From: Pseudisothecium myosuroides
Taxonomy: Eukaryota; Streptophyta; Bryopsida; Hypnales; Lembophyllaceae
Length of the DNA stretch: 64,000 nt
Assembly (NCBI GenBank): GCA_951799445.1
Contig: OX637296.1
Location: 18,104,001-18,168,000, forward strand
Direction: 5' to 3'
This document shows, one piece after another, positions 1-11,446 of this stretch. The first letter of the stretch is position 1. Every line of letters starts with the position of its first letter. The position numbers and the translations under genes were made by a program. The notes below the pieces were generated by a model that was given only the letters and a program-made list of their open reading frames with translations, was not told the DNA's origin and did not search any database.

Positions 1-592
1 CCCCATAACCGCCTTTCATTGTATGTAAGGGCACTTAACTAGTCACCAATCAAGCATTAACACATTACCCCATTTTGGCATTTATTAATGCATTGATTAT
101 GTCATAATCTTGAACGGATTTGGATATTTTGTGGATAGATTTGGATGTTTGAATGGAAGAAATTGGGGCCTACTATATAGGGTGACGGAATTAGGTAGTA
201 AATGGTGATGGGCTGGCCTTTACCTTATAGCAAATCAACCTAATGCTGTTAGTCACCTAATGTTGCCATCTACAGGATCCTTCCATTTGCACCTATCTCC
301 CATCCATTTCTGTAGAATTTATAAGTCATGTATTTTGAGCAAGTAATTGGGTGCTACTCCCAAAGAATGACACCAAGTTCACATCTATTTATGAACAATT
401 TAAGATTGATAAAGATGTGGTTTAATAAATGTTGGTTTACATGTTGTTTATTTGTGAATAAATATTTGTTAGAACTAATAAGTTGCATTGTAGCTTAGCT
501 AATAAAAGAGGTGCTGCTAGAATGTTGAACTTATGTTCTTAAAACACTCATCAAATAGGATTGGAGGTGGTAGGTCATTGATTTTGAACCTT
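1..592. other. AT-rich intergenic DNA, no gene seen
   Basis: Stop codons are frequent in all frames and I see no splice-flanked coding stretch or tandem structure. The stretch ends at the TTAA that begins the first MITE-like element. Confidence 0.6.
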
Positions 593-1505
593 TTAACCCC
601 TAAAGGACCAAGCCATTTTCAGGCTCCAAAACCACTGAAAACTGCCATTTCTGCTGCGATCACTCCCTAAACCAAATTTTTTTTTTTATTACAATCTAAC
701 CGTAGGATCTTGAACTTCACTTGTCTCAGATCATGTGGTAAAAATTTCAAGAAATTTGACCATTCCGATTGGAAGATATTAGCATTCAAAGTTGGAAAAA
801 GAAAATTTTTTGAACTGTTTCCTGCAATTTCAGATGACTTTGACGGCCATTTGTGGATTTTTTTGCACTACACACCATAAAGTTAAAATTTTTTATGTTG
901 AACATTTGAGTTGAGAGTCAAGGAAAAAAATTTCAGCATATCAAAACTTGATTTTCACATATAAAAAAATTGTTAAGTAGAAGTAGGTCCAAAATTGAAC
1001 GAAACACAAAATCGTTAATAGCTCTTAGGTGGAATTAAAACACCATAATCCCAATGGTGGGATTGTTCTTGCAAACAAACTAAACATTTTCAAAAAAAAA
1101 TTGAAAATTGCATTCAAAAATGAATTCTATAAGTTTTTTTTTTTTAAGATGCTTAGATTGCCCAAAAAATAAGAATGTCCACAACTTTTTTTATTCTGAG
1201 TCCAAATTGAATGAATCAAAGCTTCAAATGTAGACAAAAACATGATCTTTGAGGAAATTTTAAAAAAAAAAAAAATCATTTTTTTGGGTTTTTTTTTTCT
1301 GCCCGATGAACTGCTTTTTTGCTTTAGAATGGCATAACTTTTGCTCCTGAGCAGCAATTGAAAAAAAAATTATATTTTTAGAAAGCTAATGTGATTTTCT
1401 ATCTTCAAAAAAAGTTTCAAAAAACCAGGTTAAAATTTCAGGTCACACGAGCCTGCCCGAAATTCCAAGTGTCCCCCGAGGGGACTTTGGTCCTTTAGGG
1501 GTTAA
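593..1505 (-). mobile_element. piggyBac-like MITE, copy 1
   Basis: The element is bounded by TTAA on both sides, with termini CCCCTAAAGGACCA and TGGTCCTTTAGGGG. It has no coding capacity. Internal blocks (a CCCGAGGGG-type pentad near one end, a 'CCCAATGGTGGGATTG' block, poly-A/T runs) match, in reverse orientation, the copy at 54748-55666. TTAA target duplications with CCC-starting ends are the known signature of the piggyBac superfamily. Assignment to that superfamily is inference, because no transposase is encoded here. Confidence 0.7.
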
Positions 1506-1798
1506 ACATTGGTCATGACCCCCACCTACTAATGGTTTTATATTTTTGGTTTCAAAAGGGTGATTGCAAAAAATATTGGTACTACTTTGCATCACATTTG
1601 GAATGATGGAGTTGTTATCTACTAAAACTTTTGAAGCATGAATCCAATTATCTTGAAATTTTTATTGGAGATGTCTAACTTGATAACAATCAGATTTTTA
1701 TTTTTTAGAAATTTAGAAATTTATTTTATATTTAAATTTATATTTAGCTAATTTATTACAATTTGCAGTTTAGGGGTTTGTAGTATTGGGGAGTACTC

Positions 1799-2689
1799 AA
1801 AACCCCTAAAGGACCAAGGAGCCCACTTTGGACTTTTTGAAAACTCGAGCAGGCTCTATTGACTTCATAATTTGAAATTTTTGCATGAATTTTTTAGGAC
1901 GGATGCTACTCATCATAATCTACATGTAAAGCTTTGTTTCATGTCATTCCGATAAATAATGCAAAAATTAAAAGAGTTTTTTCAATTTCAATGTCAAACC
2001 GAGTAACAAAAAATATTTTCTTGGAATTGTGTAGATTGATACCTACTCAAAAAAAAATTGAACCACTCAATCCCGAATAATGAGGTAATAGTAATGAAGA
2101 GTTTTATTTTGCGGGCAATGAAGGTAGAAAATACATATGAAGTTATGTTTTGTTCTCAATTTTGAAAATTTTCAAAAGAAACTTAAAATAAAGGATACTA
2201 ATTTTCTATTAGAACATTCTCACCATTGGGATTAACAATTCTCAAATTCTTCCAAAAGTTATTAGCATATTAGTTTTATCTTTCATTTAGTAATACCTTT
2301 CACTTTAAAAAAAATTTAAAAATGAATTCAATTTTCTTTTTGGTTAAAATTTTTTATATATGTTTTCAACACATTTTCCAACATATTTTCTAGAATGCAC
2401 AAGTAATAGGACATATGTGTTTTTTTCTAAAAATGTTGAAAGACAAAACTTCACCTTTTAAAAGGACTAGAAAAACCTACATTTTGAAGTTTAGGCACAT
2501 TGATCTTGCAATCAATGGGGATCTTTCATTTAATTTTTTTGGGACAATGTACTTGTGCAAGTTAACTAAATTATCTTGCAGTTGAATTTGTTAAAAAATA
2601 AATATCGATGAAGATTTTGACCTTGTTCTAGGGACAAGTATTTTGAAGCAGTTTTGGGCCTCTAAACACATTGGCCCTTTAAGGGTTAA
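1799..2689 (+). mobile_element. piggyBac-like MITE, copy 2 (degenerate left TTAA)
   Basis: The left end reads CAAA then CCCCTAAAGGACCA, so the TTAA is mutated. The right end is GGCCCTTTAAGGG followed by TTAA. The interior is AT-rich and non-coding and shows the family's usual runs. Small open frames at 2643-3003 are chance. Confidence 0.55.
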
Positions 2690-5473
2690 TGATCTACACT
2701 TGAAATTTTTGTGGTCTATTTTCACACTGGGCGAGCATGTATCTACCAAAGGGAACATAAAAAAACATTATTTTATGTCTTCTACATGCGTGCTCATAGA
2801 GCTCCCTTGCATGCGCACTTTTGAATATTCAAGATGGTTTCAAGATTATTTTTTGGGTGAAATCTCTTTACCATGAAGTCTTTTCAAATGTTCAATTTTT
2901 AGTTTCTTTGAAAATTATTTTTCCTATTTTTTACAAATTAAAATGTCAAAGTATCTATTTTCTTCAAAATTTCAACTCATTTTTTTTAATGAATAACTTT
3001 TGATCTAGACTTTTTTTTAGGCTGAAATTTTGGTGATATGTTATTCTTAGTATTATACTAATTATCCATATTTTATCTTATTTTTAAACATTTTTTCCAA
3101 AAGGTCATAGTATAGCTAGTATTGAGCCAAACCCTATAAAAATTGGCAAGTCTTTTTTGCAACGACCTAAAATTCATATCAATTCAAGTTTTTATCATAT
3201 TAATATGATTCTATTTGTATTTAAATCAATTCAGCTAATTTTTTCTTTAAAAAGTATATACAACAATCAGCACATTTTACAAGATATCCAGATTGCAAAT
3301 CTAGATGGTCATAGGTTGTTCTACCTTAAGTCCTAGTCGGTTTTGGGGGTTCCATGTAGCACCCTGCTTAGGCAAAATTTTGTCCATTCACCCAAACTTT
3401 GCATGCACGCCCACTTGATTTTTGCCTTCTAAGGGAGTATATTATAATAATATTTTAAAACCTAAATCCTACTTGCTTTGCTACATAGGATTTAAGCTTA
3501 TAGCATAGCACCATTAGGCGCATAGCTACACTAATCAGGCGCGGGGTGCTGTATAGGGTAAATATAAAGGATAATCTCTATTATTGAATAGGATTTTTTA
3601 GTTATATTAAAAAATATAAAATAATTAAAATTGGACAACGTATAAAATTCTAGGCGGGTTGGTCGAACTCCAAAACGAGTGGGTTTGGGTAAGTGGACAA
3701 AATTCTAGGCAGGTAGGCTGAACTTCCAAACAAATGGAATTTACTACCAAGGGTGGGCATGGGAATTAAATTATTACGTGTTTAAATTTTCATGCACCAT
3801 TTGATCACAAGCATTTGAGTCACTGAAATGATGAAGATGAATTGAGGACCTCAGATCTAGCATCTCCACCAGTTCTCTTTAAAAGAGATGCACCAAATTT
3901 AGAACATTTGGCACAAGTCAAGGGGGACGAAGGCCCCGATGCATTATAGGGTCCCCACCGGCAACTCCAAAAAAATATAGAATGAGTTAGGAACTGCCAA
4001 TCCCTAAGGCGTAGCATTAATGAGCTTGAAATTTATCACTGACCAACATACAGGCTTTCATGAAATTTTCTTTTGACGCTTGTTTATGAGAACGTGCGTG
4101 CCACTACGGTGCCCGCTCCTCCTGCCCGACTCCCATCCCAAGGTACCAATAAAATCTACCACCTGCAAGCTTGGTGTGGCAAAAGTCAAAACTGTAGGAT
4201 CAAGTGTCTTGCTCAAAATGTGGCGTGATCGGCATTGAAAAATGATCCAGAGGGCAACTGGTGGGACATTTAAAACTCTTTGAGCTTGCCAAACCATTTA
4301 GCGAGTCTGAATATCATGATTGGTGGAGATTGCCTCATGACCCTACCTTCTCTTTGTAAGTCTTCTGAAAAATAGTATACAACCAAAAACAATATGTTTT
4401 ATAAGAGCATCGCTACCCATTCCCTCCAAAAAAGGCTGGGAGAATACTAGGTTGGCATGAGCCCCTTCAACTCTCCGGTTGCTTCCGTCCTCCATTAATC
4501 CCCGCCTTTAACAACATGTCAAAACAATGCTTTAATGACTTGGCAAAATCAAGAGCCAACCAACATGCCAATTGATTAAAAAAATATAATAAATAAGATG
4601 TTGTGGCCCACAAACCAACAAGATCAAGTACAAGTCAACAAGCATGGCAGGGACAGTCTTCTAGTGTTTTGAGAGAGAATTTTGGAGTGACCGGACTCCT
4701 TCCATTGTTGGCTAAGTCCGCGGTGGCCCACTTGTTCTTCACTGGCCACGCCTAGGGGAGCTTCCTCGTGAATGAATGGCAATGTTCTATTAGAGTTAAT
4801 CTTAATGTTGTCCCTAATTTCACAAGACTAGTACCTTTAATCTCTTTTTGTGTAGTTCACCACAAAGAAATTCACTTTTTAGAGATGGGCAGTCAAATTT
4901 TGCTTGGTTTCAAATAATTCAAATTATACATGCTCTTTCCTTGCGGTAGATGATGCTAGATGATGCCTATGCCTATTGATGTAGTTGAAGGTCATATTCA
5001 TTAAAATGAGGGAAACTGGTCATTTTTAGACCTTAAGTCCCATCATTCAAAGATAAATTTTTAAAGTCAAAGATAAATATAGGCAACACTAAAATAATAC
5101 AATTAAGAGATTAGACATTATAAGTACAAAGCAAGATGGAAGCATGTTACATTTCCAAAGCGCTACATGATTCTTAGCCAAAAAGTATGTGACATTATTA
5201 AAAGCGGGCCAATTTACATTGACAGACATGAATTTACTTGAGAACCCATGTACATATGAAACAGTTTATCTCACGTATCTATATAATTCACTTCAATCAT
5301 AGGAAGTGACATCTACTTAATTCTAAATGACCTGGTGAGAAAATAGTAGAGGCTACGTGCACATGAGGTGCTCTACCTTGCTAAAAATGGTCATTTTTGG
5401 ATGGCAATGGCTATTCTATTAATAGTAATGATTGTTATCATGAGAAGTTCCACTGTGAAGAAGAACGACTCTG
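2690..5473. other. intergenic DNA without supported genes
   Basis: The stretch is AT-rich to about 3.6 kb and then of moderate composition. Short open frames at 3820-4297 lack ATG-based, splice-supported or recognisable protein sequence. Nothing convincing is visible. Confidence 0.5.
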
Positions 5474-6361
5474 CTAAACATGCTTGTTCTCGTTGGAAGA
5501 ACTGGTCTTGGTTGCCTCTAGCGCTTCCTTCTCTGCCTCCAGTGCTTTCTGCTTGGCATACCCTCTAAGAATATCCTCGCGCCGGGAAGGCATCGCGTAT
5601 TCAGTGGCACTCCGGAAAAGGCTACAACTCCCCAGCTTCAGTATGTCTTTGACTTGTCTCCGCCGCTTGCGTTCGATTCGAAAAAAAATATCATCGTTGG
5701 AAAGAGTTCTAGAACTTCGAGGAGGCGGTCCTGGTGGCAACCTATGGACAGTGTTTATGTACGGATCTGCGGAAGCAGTTGAACGCGAGACATTTAATTG
5801 CTGGTGTTTTTTAAGAACTGGTTTGCTGAAAATAGGTACAGGGGAGGGCACGGAATCGCTCCCCCCGGATTTGTGGCGGAGGGACTCGACGATGCCTCCA
5901 CGTTGTAATCTCCGACCTCCACTGCATTCACCGGAAAGGAACTTCAATTTTTGATCCCCAACGTGGAGAGAGTCATGCCCAACTGCGACCGCCAACAACA
6001 CTGCATCGTCTAGGCAAAGATGTTCAGCATGTCCATCGTTGCCCGCATACAGTTTCCTGTGCGGAGCGTTGGGGGTACGGGGAGTTGGCGACTGAGAACG
6101 CAGTCGACTAGGTGTCGAGTCTTTCCACTTCATCGGCGATGGCGAGCAGATCGGGGTCCCGACCGGTCCTCAACTCGGCGGGCTGTCGACGACCCCTTCT
6201 TCCACATTTCCCTTGGAGAAGTCTATGGCCGCCGAAGCCGCGTCCGTGGCGGAGCCGAAAACGAAAGGCCTCGAATACGAAGACGCCAAGAAGCTCCCCC
6301 CTTCCAAGCCGGACCTCCTCGAGAGCGACGCCTCCAATCCAGACAAGAGGCTCCTCGTCAT
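5474..6361 (-). pseudogene. gene A: unidentified protein with one in-frame stop
   Basis: I do not recognise the family. An ATG at 6361-6359 opens a frame that runs in one phase to a TAG at 5474, about 295 codons, interrupted by one TGA at 6172-6170 (residue 64). The part after the TGA is rich in Ser/Pro/Arg. It then has a predicted helical, charged C-terminus (about the last 60 residues) with the Arg/Lys-rich stretch RIERKRRRQVKDILK and a Lys/Glu/Ala tail. GC-rich third positions through most of the frame support real coding. The TGA is what a CGA codon becomes after a C-to-T change, so decay is the simplest view. A small intron removing it, or a start at the later ATG near 6133, are alternatives. 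It lies 312 bp downstream of gene B on the same strand. Confidence 0.45.
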
Positions 6362-6672
6362 AGGCTAATTCCGTTTGAGCATACGCATATCGGATCCTCC
6401 GAATTGAAGCCACCCCCGATTGCATAGAAGCCCCAAACATTTATCTTTGGCCCACGGATAAACATAGACATCATATGCAATGCATAATATCACATGCAAT
6501 GCATAACATCACACCAATCCAAGAATACAAAACAGCACCCCAGAGACAAAGAGAGGCCACAAGTTGAATGAACTCTCAAAACTTTAATGATACAGTTGAA
6601 TTACAAACACAAGACAATCCACATTTACAAAATGTACAATCCATCCTAAAGTCTACGGCGACACGGGGAAGT
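6362..6672. other. spacer between genes A and B
   Basis: The stretch is AT-rich, with short direct repeats of 'catatgcaatgcataa' type near 6470-6510. It probably holds the 3' end of gene B and the 5' leader of gene A. No terminator-like structure is obvious. Confidence 0.4.
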
Positions 6673-7664
6673 CTAGTCCTTTCTGTCGCTCTCGGGCTCG
6701 GACTCCGGCTCTATCACTAAATTCATCCCGGGCAGAACGAATCGCGTCCCCAAGTATCTGGTGCACATCCTCAATCCGTGCAGGAGTTCGGTAGCACCGT
6801 ACGAGGTTCGTGACAGAGGGCTTTCACCAATCCGGTTCAAGTTCACGAACCCCCAAAGACTACCCGACGGATAGTCCTCGTGGAGTTGCTTTAGCCATGG
6901 CAACAGCATGCCCATTAGAACCTTATCCCTCCGCTGGTATTGATTCCAGCTCTCGAGGAATATGGCGTTCCCGTTCTCATTGAGGACACTCTTTAAGGGA
7001 GAGTCGTCAATGAGAATAGTGTTGTTGCTGTTAAAAGCCGTAGGATTGTTCGGATCTAGGAAGAAGTGATCTTCCAGCACTTTGAGGAAAAGGCTCTTGA
7101 AGGGATCGTTACCGTGTCTAAGGAATTGGTTCTTAGAGGTTTCCACCATCCGGCACTTTTCTTGTCCTAAAATGTCAAAGGGTTCGGACTTACTACAGAA
7201 TTGGAACAGGAATCCTGCTATGGGCTCTACGTTCTTCTTTACCATGGAGCTCCAAACTACGACGCGATTAGCGATATTGGACACCTCGTTTAGGAATTCC
7301 CTCAAGTCTAGACGAACGAATACGGCCTTATGGCCAATAATGGTGGGGTGCTTATCGCTGAAGACCCTATCGTCGACCGTATATTTTGTTTTACCCGTGT
7401 ACTTCGACTGATTAATGCACTCGGCAAGCACCCCGTTCAAGTCAAACACAATGTTCAACCACTTCTGTCGCGGTGCGACCACTACGGAGGACACTCTCCG
7501 TGGCAAATTCTCTCCGCTTCTGGCCTGTACTACCTGAAGCAAGCATAACACAAGAGAGTTGTGGTTACCTGTTGAAATGCAGATTCATGAGAGCCATAAA
7601 ACGGCGACAAGCAGAGATTCCCACTAAGCGACTGCAGAACCCCTCCGTTAAGTGATTGCCTCAT
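6673..7664 (-). CDS. gene B: FCP1/NIF-type HAD phosphatase-like protein, two exons
   Basis: Exon 1 is 7664-7569 (ATG, 32 codons) and ends CAACAG before GTAACC. Exon 2 begins after TTGCTTCAG at 7533 and ends at a TAG at 6673, so introns and exons join in phase 0 to give about 319 residues. Domain: a HAD-fold FCP1-homology region. Motif I reads FDLNGVLAE, motif II VVVWSSM, and the acidic motif LIDDSPLK. This family removes phosphate from Ser/Thr of proteins such as the RNA polymerase II tail. Here motif I is DLNGV where active members have DxDx(T/V), so the second Asp is Asn and activity is doubtful. A C-terminal tail is acidic (EPESEPESD). No stops or frameshifts are seen, unlike neighbours A and C. 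The exon 2 start could alternatively be at 7524. Confidence 0.75.
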
Positions 7665-8031
7665 TGCCAACGGACGGTGCACACTTCTAATTTTTTCGGG
7701 CTGGGCACAAACATGGACAAGATCAATTCATTAGACACGAGTCCATTGAATAAGTGTCGCGTATATTTATTTCAAAATATTTTAAGATACATCCAGAAGA
7801 AAGCGTGTTGGTTTCTATCGGATTATGTACAAGTGCCAACTACCGTTCGTTCCTAACTGTACACTATGCTACAAGAGGCAATCAAATGTGGATCGATTGT
7901 CGACGCCACACAATCAAAGACTGTCCACTCCCCCCTGAAAGTCAGATTCAACGGACATAAGTGCCTCTGACCGGGAAATGAAGGCAAGATGGAATCCACA
8001 TCAAACATCCAGCAGATGGCAATCGAGTCAC
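7665..8031. other. spacer between genes C and B
   Basis: This is mixed-composition DNA that should contain the promoter of gene B and the 3' end of gene C. I see no clear TATA element, and no palindrome of the 9+3+9 family occurs here. Confidence 0.4.
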
Positions 8032-8281
8032 TCATGAATAATCGTAAGGGTCTGAAGATTGAGGAGAGGGTACCTGATCTGTCTCCATGGCCTCAGCATC
8101 GTTCAAGTACTCCCCGTAGTCCACGGTCTCCTCGTCGTCGTCGGGGGGGTTTTCCATTTTGCATGACCTATGCGGAATTCCTGACGGTATCGAAGGGAGA
8201 ACAGGTTCAATATCGACTACCCCCTCCTGCGTCTCCGGGATGGACTCTGACTGCGAGTTGACGCCAGTGGGCTGCTGCGAG

Positions 8282-8302
8282 TTATCTTCGCCTCGAAGAT
8301 AA
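8282..8302. repeat. 9+3+9 palindrome inside gene C coding sequence
   Basis: It has arms TTATCTTCG and CGAAGATAA around CCT. On the minus strand it is read in frame as YLRGEDN. The coding tail is otherwise Ser/Pro-rich, so the peptide comes from the palindrome itself. Confidence 0.85.
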
Positions 8303-8517
8303 CTATCATCTGCAGGGGTCCCCTGCGGAGCCGTATCATGGCACGGCATCTCGACGGGGACAGAGGGCTCCGTCAGATCTACGGGAAGGGATGGTGCGGA
8401 CTCCTCCGCGGGAACCGATGGTACAGACGCCTCCACGGGAACAGAGGAGCCTAGATTTCGAGTTTGGAGGGGCTGAGGAAGACTTTCAGCTTCCCGAGGA
8501 GGCGGAAGTGGAATTGG

Positions 8518-8540
8518 ATTATCTTCGGTTCGAAGATAAT
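8518..8540. repeat. second 9+3+9 palindrome inside gene C coding sequence
   Basis: It has the same arms around GGT and is read in frame on the minus strand as YLRTEDN, about 75 residues upstream of the YLRGEDN copy. Confidence 0.85.
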
Positions 8541-9499
8541 CTTGGGATCTTCCTCCGTGAACGGAGACTTGCGAGGCCCCGCCCAAGCCCTGGACATGGC
8601 TGCCTCCAGGCTGTGATCCTGAAGGGCCTTGCGATGAAACCCGCAGTTGTTTCCTAAGCTCCTCAATTTCTTCCGCTTGCCGTCGATTCCTCTCCTCCAC
8701 TTCCTTCACCCGTTCTCTCTCAAGCCTCTTGGCTTCTTCCTTCTCAGCCTTAGCCTAGGTCCTCGCAGCCCAGAACTCCTTGTTCTCAGTCTTCACGGGC
8801 AAAAGTGCTAATTTTGCAGTCGCGGGTGGTTCCCGGATAGTCGATTCGCTCCAGTTTGCGGATCACCCCCCGGAGCATCCGCAGACTTGTCGACCCCAGA
8901 CGGCCCAGCATCATCAATCTGAGCCTCGAGGTACTCAAAGTCTTCCATGTCCGAGTACGTGTTAACCTTGTCGTACTCCAAGTCGATTGCATCCTCGGGG
9001 CCCTTCCCTTTCTCTTTTCAGCTGATCGCTGCGCCAGACTGCTGTGTCCCTCCTCCACACCCCCAGTTTTGCACTTCAAAGCTCTCGGCCAAGACCACCA
9101 GTTCCTCCTCTCCAAGAGCATCTTCATTTGACGCGAACTCGTTGACCCCGAGTTCGGTTTTCTGCTCGCCAACTGTGTCATCCCTCTCAGCCCCTTCTTC
9201 GTCCTCATTCCCTTCCTCATCCTCACTGCTCTTGGATGAGTCTGTGGACTCCGAATTCAAGTCCGGGGTCCCCAAAAGTCGTAGGCGCACATAATTTGCA
9301 AGGTAGGGCGAGTTGTTGTGAAGGAAATCGTTTAGATCTGTCCTCCCCCCGTGCTTCGCAACCATCGCGCGGTAATTGTCAGTCTCCTGCCTCCCTTCAA
9401 TTGCATAGCAGAAGAGTCCATACATCTGCAAATGGTAACTGAAGCGTTAACAATTCTGTTATATTTTCAAGGAGCAGCAGAGTTGGATTCTCATAGAAA

Positions 9500-9683
9500 T
9501 TATCCTCGACTCGAAGATAGCGGACCTCGAATATTAAGAGATCAGTCAACCAAATAAACAACCAAAATTGCATCTGGTAAATGAAAACAAGTTTATCTTC
9601 AACTCGAGGATAACCAAGAAGAAAAGCTTGTCCAAGATCCCCCCACTGTTGGACAGGCCGATTTATCTTTGACTCGAGGATAA
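9500..9683. repeat. three 9+3+9 palindromes in a gene C intron
   Basis: Copies at about 9500-9519, 9592-9613 and 9662-9683 have one-base arm changes (ATCCTCG, ATCTTCA, ATCTTTG). They lie within the 9426-9708 intron, about 70-90 bp apart. Confidence 0.8.
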
Positions 9684-11080
9684 ACAAGGGCAGGTCCGAG
9701 ATGACTACCTTAGCCGCTATCATGAACTTGGATCCACAGTAGATGCCGAGCACGTTCTCTCCTTTCACGGCAAAACTCTGGAGAATGTCTATGTAGAACT
9801 CCATCTTGAGTTCACTCTTGTGCACTCTCAGCTTGGCCTCCAGGTGCTTCCAGAAGTCATGGTAGTAAGGTTTGCTCGACGTCCTGTACTCCTTCTGCAT
9901 TGCGTCAACGCCCTTCAATGCTCCGTCGTCCCCCTTCTTGAAGAAGAACAGGAGCGTAAATGGAGCAACAACCACCCGGTTGCTCTAGCTGTCCAGACGC
10001 TCAGCCTTGCATGGAACGTACGTGGAGCGCTTCATGACAAAAAGCTTCATGATCTCCTTTGCAAACAAGACGGCCGCTTCTTCATCGTATTTGTTCCCGA
10101 CAACCCACATCCATACATCTGGGCACGACATAGTAGGCCTCAGGTGATTTAGCAAGAAATTGAGAAGAGTCTTCACCGCTGGGGGATCTCCAGATCCTGG
10201 AGCTGGCCTAGGAACCTGCCGGAAGTCTATGACTGCAATGGGGAGCGCTCGACTGTGGTACGTCCAGATGTGGCTTGTGCAGAACGCCTGGGGATAAAAT
10301 TCGTGTCCACGGATTTGGACATCCCCCTCTGGTTTTACCACACGTTTCTTCATCTTCACAAAACGCTGGAACATGGGATAGATCGTCGGAAACGGTTTCT
10401 CTTTGTAGTCGATCGCCCTCCTCAACTTCCCCTCGTTCGTCAGCCTCTTGACAAAGAAATTGTTTGGCAGTGCGTTGAGGAGGAAGTCCCACGACGCGGA
10501 CGTGAAGAGGTGTTTTCGTTTCCAATCCCTCCAGGCCCTATCGATGACGTCCCCATTCTTGTCCTTGCACTTCAAGGTCGGATCTACGGCCATCAGCTCC
10601 TCCCTGATGACCTTCTTGCGCTTCCTGCGCTCCACCCAGTCTGGTCCGCTTGAACAGTCCTTTAGCAAGTGAAGAACTCTGTGGACAGTGAGCTTCTGGT
10701 ACGGCAGAGTTCGCCCGGGTGTGAGGCCAAGCAGATGGACGACGTAATCTCTGAAGTCCCTGTCCGTGAAGTGGCCCAGGTGCCTGAAGAACTCCTTCTT
10801 AAGCGTGTAATTCTTTGGCTTAAATGTTTTCGACAGGCTGTGGGGCTTCATCGTGAGAGGGTCGATCAGTAAACCCGCCATGTGTTTGGTGATGAACTGG
10901 TCCCACAACCTGTAGGTGGAGTCTGCCAACGTGATCATTTGGATCTCGTGGCTCACGTCTGATTCTTTCTTCACCAAACTTCCATCTTTCTCCGGGTTTA
11001 TGCTCTGGTAGCGGATTATCACGGCATCCACAAATTTCTGCAGAGGAATGAAAATAAAACAAGGAGGCTTAGTGCAGGGA

Positions 11081-11196
11081 TTTATCGTCGGCCCGAAGAT
11101 AATAAAGGCTTCGTTTATATTTGAATTATTGAAATGAAGAACTTAATCAAATCAAGCAAACAAAGACTGTAAATATTATCTTTGACCCAAAGATAA
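11081..11196. repeat. two 9+3+9 palindromes in the first visible gene C intron
   Basis: Copies at about 11081-11104 (centre GGC, one arm TTATCGTCG) and 11175-11196 (TTATCTTTG-ACC-CAAAGATAA, a compensated pair) lie within the 11038-11216 intron. The paired change in both arms keeps the palindrome and suggests that the symmetry matters. Confidence 0.8.
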
Positions 11197-11417
11197 GGTA
11201 GCCTTCGTTCTTTTACCTTGTAGGCCACCAGGCACACCTCGGCTAGGTTCCCTCGTGTTTCCCGATCGGTAGCCTTCTCCGTCGGTCTCCCGTAGGAGAG
11301 CCAGATCTCTCTGCAAGCTGAGATCTGGTTCCCCCATGTAGGCTGGCTGTGGGTGATGTGGTTTTCTGCGTTGTAACACTTCGATATCTCTGGGAGCTTT
11401 GCTGGATCTCTGTGAGT

Positions 11418-11446
11418 GTTTATTTACCTACCCTTGGTAAATAAAC
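11418..11446. repeat. perfect 11-bp hairpin at the repeat terminus
   Basis: GTTTATTTACC and GGTAAATAAAC pair around a 7-nt loop, starting 7 bp inside the TG end. The right copy has the same hairpin. Confidence 0.85.

Larger units (their letters stand above)
8032..11410 (-). pseudogene. gene C: large multi-exon gene, decayed and 5'-truncated
   Basis: I do not recognise the family. Exon a is 11410-11217 (65 codons, donor AAG|GTAAAA). Exon b is 11037-9709 (after TTCCTCTGCAG; donor AAG|GTAGTC). Exon c starts at 9425 (after CATTTGCAG). All join in phase 0, which supports the model. The encoded protein is basic in exon b (KRKKVIREEL region). It becomes very acidic in exon c (SSEDEEGNEDEEG), then a coiled coil (AEEIEELRKQL) and a Ser/Pro-rich tail repeating 'SVPVE' units. 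In-frame stops: TAG 9987-9985, TGA 9020-9018, TAG 8757-8755, and a phase change near 8810. All three stops could be C-to-T changes of CAG or CGA. The coding sequence is cut exactly at 11410 by the left 3.96-kb repeat, so the N-terminus is missing. Palindromes of the 9+3+9 family lie in both introns and in the tail. Confidence 0.6.

Noticed and set aside
5484..5954. 156-codon plus-strand frame over gene A
   Set aside because: It is antisense to the better-supported minus-strand frame, which has coding-like third positions and a helical charged tail.
8391..8709. Other frames over gene C (for example 8391-8657 plus and 8451-8666 minus)
   Set aside because: They lack splice support. The minus-strand frame with the coiled coil and in-frame YLRxEDN segments is more protein-like.
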